Shown: positions 59,751 through 64,000 of the stretch, in pieces | How the letters are laid out: each line of letters starts with the position of its first letter | How positions within the stretch are numbered: position 1 is the first letter of the stretch | Assembly: GCA_963820965.1 (NCBI GenBank) | Contig: CAWGCC010000031.1 | Location: 496,001-560,000, forward strand | Origin: DATEDA01 sp963820965 | Lineage (GTDB): Bacteria > Pseudomonadota > Gammaproteobacteria > Burkholderiales > SG8-39 | Direction: 5' to 3' | Length of the DNA: 64,000 nt | Made by a program: the position numbers and the translations under genes | The notes under the pieces: generated by a model | What the model saw: only the letters and a program-made list of their open reading frames with translations | Database searches by the model: none | What the model was told of the DNA's origin: nothing

Positions 59751-60743
59751 ATGAACCTGCGGACCGATCGGCGTTCGTTCCTTGTGCGTTCCCTCGCGGC
59801 GGCGCTCGGACCCGCATTGTTCCCGCAATCGGTCCGGGCGCAGGCCTGGCCGAACCGGCCGGTGCGCTTCATCGTGGGATTACCGGCCGGCGGCTTGACC
59901 GACACTTACGCGCGCGCCTACGGCGAGTACGTATCGCAAGAGATCGGACAGCCGGTGATGGTCGAGAACCGCGCCGGCGCCGGATCGATCATCGCGTGCG
60001 AGACGCTCGCCAGATCGCCCGCCGACGGCTACACCTTTCTGTTCACCATCTGGGCGGCCATCGTGCAGAACCAGGTGCTGTACCGCAAGCTGCCGTACGA
60101 TCCGAACAAGGATTTCACTTTCATCTCCGCATTCGACCCCGGACACCTGCCGCTCGCCGTGCACAAGGATGTTCCCGCGAAGGATTTTCCGGAGTTCGTC
60201 GAGTTCGCGAGGAAGAACCGCGTCACCATCGGCACTTTCTCCGCTGGCTCGTACCCGCACCTGGTCGCGGCGCAGATGAACAAGCTGTACGGGACGCAGG
60301 TCGAGGCGGTGCATTTCCGTGGCGAAGCACCGATGTGGGTGGAGCTCGCGACCGGCCGCATCGATGCCGCGATCGGCAGCCAGTTTGCCATGTTGCCGCA
60401 CTTGCAGAACAGCTCGGTGCGCCCGATTGCCGTGAACAGGACCATCCGCTCGCCGAAGCTGCCCGAGATTGCCACGTTCGTCGAGCAGGGGTTCGGGGAG
60501 CCGGTATTCAGGATCCACAGCTGGATCGTTCTGCTCGGACCGGCGGGACTGCCGCGCGATATCGTCGAGCGGATCTCGAAACTGGTCATCGCTGCGGCGG
60601 ACGCGCCACGGCTGCGGGAGCTTCACGCCACTTTCGGCGTCGCGGAAAACCCTTCCACACCCGAAGAGTTCGAGCGGCGCTTCCGCGACGACGGCCCGGT
60701 ATGGCTGTCACTCGTGCGGGAACTCGGCGTCGCGTTCGACTAG
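59751..60743 (+). CDS. Bug/TctC-family periplasmic substrate-binding protein with Tat-type signal (8 of 8)
   Basis: The 330-residue product begins MNLRTDRRSFLVRSLAAALG, an RRxFL twin-arginine signal rather than a Sec signal. Core motifs are VRFIVGLPAGGLTDTYARAY, VMVENRAGAGSIIACETL and AVHFRGEAPMWVELATGRI; the usual VPYKG is VHFRG, an atypical ligand loop. It follows the Crp-type regulator by 76 bases on the same strand, suggesting regulator-linked expression. Ribosome site before the ATG is weak. Confidence 0.9.
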   Translation: MNLRTDRRSFLVRSLAAALGPALFPQSVRAQAWPNRPVRFIVGLPAGGLTDTYARAYGEYVSQEIGQPVMVENRAGAGSIIACETLARSPADGYTFLFTIWAAIVQNQVLYRKLPYDPNKDFTFISAFDPGHLPLAVHKDVPAKDFPEFVEFARKNRVTIGTFSAGSYPHLVAAQMNKLYGTQVEAVHFRGEAPMWVELATGRIDAAIGSQFAMLPHLQNSSVRPIAVNRTIRSPKLPEIATFVEQGFGEPVFRIHSWIVLLGPAGLPRDIVERISKLVIAAADAPRLRELHATFGVAENPSTPEEFERRFRDDGPVWLSLVRELGVAFD

Positions 60744-60749
60744 ATCGCG

Positions 60750-60905
60750 CGCTTCGAGGTCGGGTTCCGGCGCATCCGCGTGCTCGATCCGGCGCGCCTC
60801 GCCGACCCTCGCGAGGAGCTCGATTCCGGACCCCAAGCCGGCGGAGTCGTGCGGCGGCGTGCCGCGGGCGTCACGCCCCGGGCGAGCAACGAGCGCATCG
60901 ATTGA
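60750..60905 (+). pseudogene. Diverged copy of the Crp-type gene's 3' end
   Basis: The frame reads RFEVGFRRIRVLDPARLADP, then REELDSGPQAGGVVRRRAAG and ends in ASNERID stop. This parallels EVEFRRIRVLDATRLVDPRG ... ASGERIDR of the Crp-type protein at 58886-59674; following bases (GACG and GGACGCT..CTCACGCGG) also match. Only the last fifth of the gene is present. The stretch 60906-61069 after it shows nothing I can support. Confidence 0.7.
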
Positions 60906-61069
60906 CGGCTGGAGGCGGACGCTCGCTCACGCGGGGTGATCGCGTGGGTGGGTGCTCTGCGAGGTCACGCCCGCCGGGGTGCGTACAGGTACGCCGCCCG
61001 CGCGCGTCCCGCCGCGATCCATTCGACCATCGTGCGTGTCGCGACACGGCTGGCACGGACGGTTCCTAA

Positions 61070-61495
61070 CTAACGTGCCGTGTAGATCGTCTTGCCTTCC
61101 TTGATCGTCTCCACGACCTTGATGTCCTTGATCGTCATGGGATCCACCTTGAGCGTGTTCTTGTCGAGGATCACGAGGTCCGGGAGCTTGCCCGGCTCGA
61201 GCGATTCCATGGACGCCTGCTCGCCATACTGATGGGCGACGTCGATGGTCTGGGCCTTCAGCGCCTCCAACGGCGTGACGCGCTGGTCGGCCCCGATCAC
61301 TGCCCCGGCCCGCGACACGCGGTTGACGGCGGACCACATCATGAACATCTGGTCGAGCGGGGCGACCACGAAGTCGGTGTGGTTAGTCGGCACCAGGCCC
61401 TTGTCGATGGCGTCGCGCATCGGGCTGATGTACATCGCCTGCTCCTTGCCGCGGTTGGCGATGTGGGCCTCGGCGAAATAGTAGGTGTGCAGGCT
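61070..61495 (-). pseudogene. C-terminal part of an amidohydrolase (YtcJ-like)
   Basis: On the minus strand HTYYFAEAHIANRGKEQAMY, PTNHTDFVVAPLDQMFMMW, GADQRVTPLEALKAQTIDVA and EPGKLPDLVILDKNTLKVDP form the C-terminal third of a metal-dependent amidohydrolase of the YtcJ type. The stop at 61070 is intact. About 400 N-terminal residues are missing; upstream sequence belongs to a lytic transglycosylase. It is either a deletion scar or a misjoin. Confidence 0.75.
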
Positions 61496-61815
61496 TGTAG
61501 AGCGAGGGGCGGCGCGACCTGCTCGCGCGCCTTCCTCTTCGCCCGCGGACGTCGAGCATCAGCTCATAGGCCGCGTAGTCATTGTAGATGTTGCGCACGT
61601 AGGTCGTGGTCTCGATGCCGACCTTCTCGGCGGTGACGACCTCCGCGTTGTTGAACCATTTGTCCGGGTCAAGGCCACGCTTCGCGGCCTCCTTGCGTAT
61701 CTGGGAAATGCGGCCCGGACCGGCGTTGTAGGAAGCAAAGGCAAATAGCGACCGGTTCGCCGTGCTGAACTTCGCGTCGGGGAAGTAGCCGGTCATGAGC
61801 TGATCCATGTACTTT
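61496..61815 (-). pseudogene. C-terminal part of an MltF-like lytic transglycosylase
   Basis: The frame reads YMDQLMTGYFPDAKFSTANR, LFAFASYNAGPGRISQIRKE, AAKRGLDPDKWFNNAEVVTA and VGIETTTYVRNIYNDYAAYE. FASYNAGPGRI is the SLT-domain signature of these murein-cleaving enzymes. The N-terminal binding domain and catalytic Glu region are absent. The C-terminus runs into the amidohydrolase fragment without a stop. Confidence 0.75.
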
Positions 61816-61819
61816 GCGC

Positions 61820-61983
61820 CGCTGCGGCACGACGCGGACGCCCTCGACCACGAACGCGATCACGAACGCGAGGATCGCGATGCGATCGAGAACACGCTCG
61901 TCCCCTGTCGGGCAAACGCGACGATCGAGACGATCAGGGCGATGATCAGCTCGAGGATCGAGCGCCACCACCCCGCCGGGACG
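61820..61983 (-). pseudogene. Two hydrophobic segments of an unidentified membrane protein
   Basis: On the minus strand WWRSILELIIALIVSIVAFA and, in another frame, RIAILAFVIAFVVEGVRVV form two membrane helices. They lie between the malate synthase stop and the transglycosylase fragment. No start, stop or family is recognisable. Confidence 0.35.
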
Positions 61984-63616
<1,633 letters not shown>

Positions 63617-63629
63617 CGCCGGCCTCCGC

Positions 63630-64000
63630 TCAGCTTGCCGCGGCCGCTTGCCGGATCGGCGTCGCCGCCACGAAGAACTGCTCGTCCTCGGTCGACCCGT
63701 GCAGCGCCGTCGTCGACGACTTGCCCGCCTGGATCACCTGGGTCACGTCGTCGAAGTAGCCGGTGCCGACCTCGCGCTGGTGCTTGACCGCGGTGAAGCC
63801 GCTGCTCGGCGGCGGCGAACTCCTTCTGCTGCAGCTCGACGAAGGCGGTCATGTCGTTGCGCGCGTAGCCGTGGGCGAGCTCGAACATGCCGTAGTTGAG
63901 CGAGTGGAAGCCGGCGAGCGTGATGAACTGGAACTTGTAGCCCATGGCGCCCAGCTCGCGCTGGAACTTCGCGATCGTCGCGTCGTCGAGGTTGCTTCTT
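63630..64000 (-). CDS. aceA: Isocitrate lyase, C-terminal part (5' end beyond window), one frameshift
   Basis: AceA splits isocitrate to glyoxylate and succinate. Visible: MGYKFQFITLAGFHSLNYGM, FELAHGYARNDMTAFVELQQ, KEFAAAE, then after a break near 63805 FTAVKHQREVGTGYFDDVTQ, VIQAGKSSTTALHGSTEDEQ and the end FFVAATPIRQAAAAS. These match the C-terminal domain of proteobacterial isocitrate lyases. It precedes aceB by 13 bases on the same strand, forming a glyoxylate-shunt operon. Confidence 0.92.

Overview
The window is GC-rich, densely coded bacterial chromosome. It most likely comes from a betaproteobacterium of the Burkholderiales type. Three things point there: a complete-order division and cell wall (dcw) cluster in Gram-negative form (murE carries the DNPR motif of meso-DAP ligases), OmpA and other outer-membrane proteins, and eight Bug/TctC-type periplasmic receptors, a family hugely expanded in that group. 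No rRNA, tRNA, CRISPR array or insertion sequence was recognised.

Layout. 1-11.4 kb (minus strand): dcw cluster mraZ-rsmH-ftsL-ftsI-murE-murF-mraY-murD-ftsW-murG, with an extra mini-ORF and a small acidic ORF between ftsW and murG, and a consensus promoter plus 10-bp-spaced MraZ boxes in front of mraZ. 11.6-12.3 kb: a Phd/VapC-type toxin-antitoxin pair. 12.3-16.8 kb: an oxidoreductase remnant, a 3-oxoadipyl-CoA thiolase (pcaF), a RutE-like nitroreductase and malic enzyme maeB. 16.9-28.8 kb (minus strand): an aromatic catabolism cluster with intradiol (hydroxyquinol-type) dioxygenase, maleylacetate reductase, a DHPON-hydrolase-like alpha/beta hydrolase, class II aldolase, AhpD-like protein, beta-hydroxyacid dehydrogenase and M24 protein, interleaved with five Bug receptors. 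It is divergent from a lacI-type regulator with a near-consensus operator. 29-46 kb: acyl-CoA ligase, VOC protein, Ldh-type dehydrogenase, two alpha/beta or beta-propeller enzymes, two more Bug receptors, a DGQHR protein coupled to an RraA-type aldolase, HpcH aldolase plus hydroxyacid dehydrogenase, a TAXI-TRAP transporter and an MFS permease. 46-64 kb: universal stress protein, repeat-module envelope proteins, two sulfatases, aquaporin, OmpA, a Crp-type regulator, an eighth Bug receptor, malate synthase and isocitrate lyase.

How it fits together. Hydroxyquinol would be opened to maleylacetate, reduced to 3-oxoadipate and, after activation by a CoA-transferase not present here, split by PcaF to succinyl-CoA and acetyl-CoA. 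The malic enzyme and the glyoxylate-shunt genes suit growth on such C2/C4 products. The many Bug receptors suggest uptake or sensing of diverse carboxylates, but no TctA/TctB membrane partners are in the window.

Quality warning. From about 46 kb onward many genes are broken by frameshifts. Nearly all can be repaired by removing one extra G or C, while the protein sequence between breaks stays well conserved. This looks more like consensus or assembly error than decay. Fused gene ends (54.4-55.0, 61.0-62.0 kb) and a ~425-bp direct repeat around ompA belong to the same stretch and should be checked against reads before biological interpretation.
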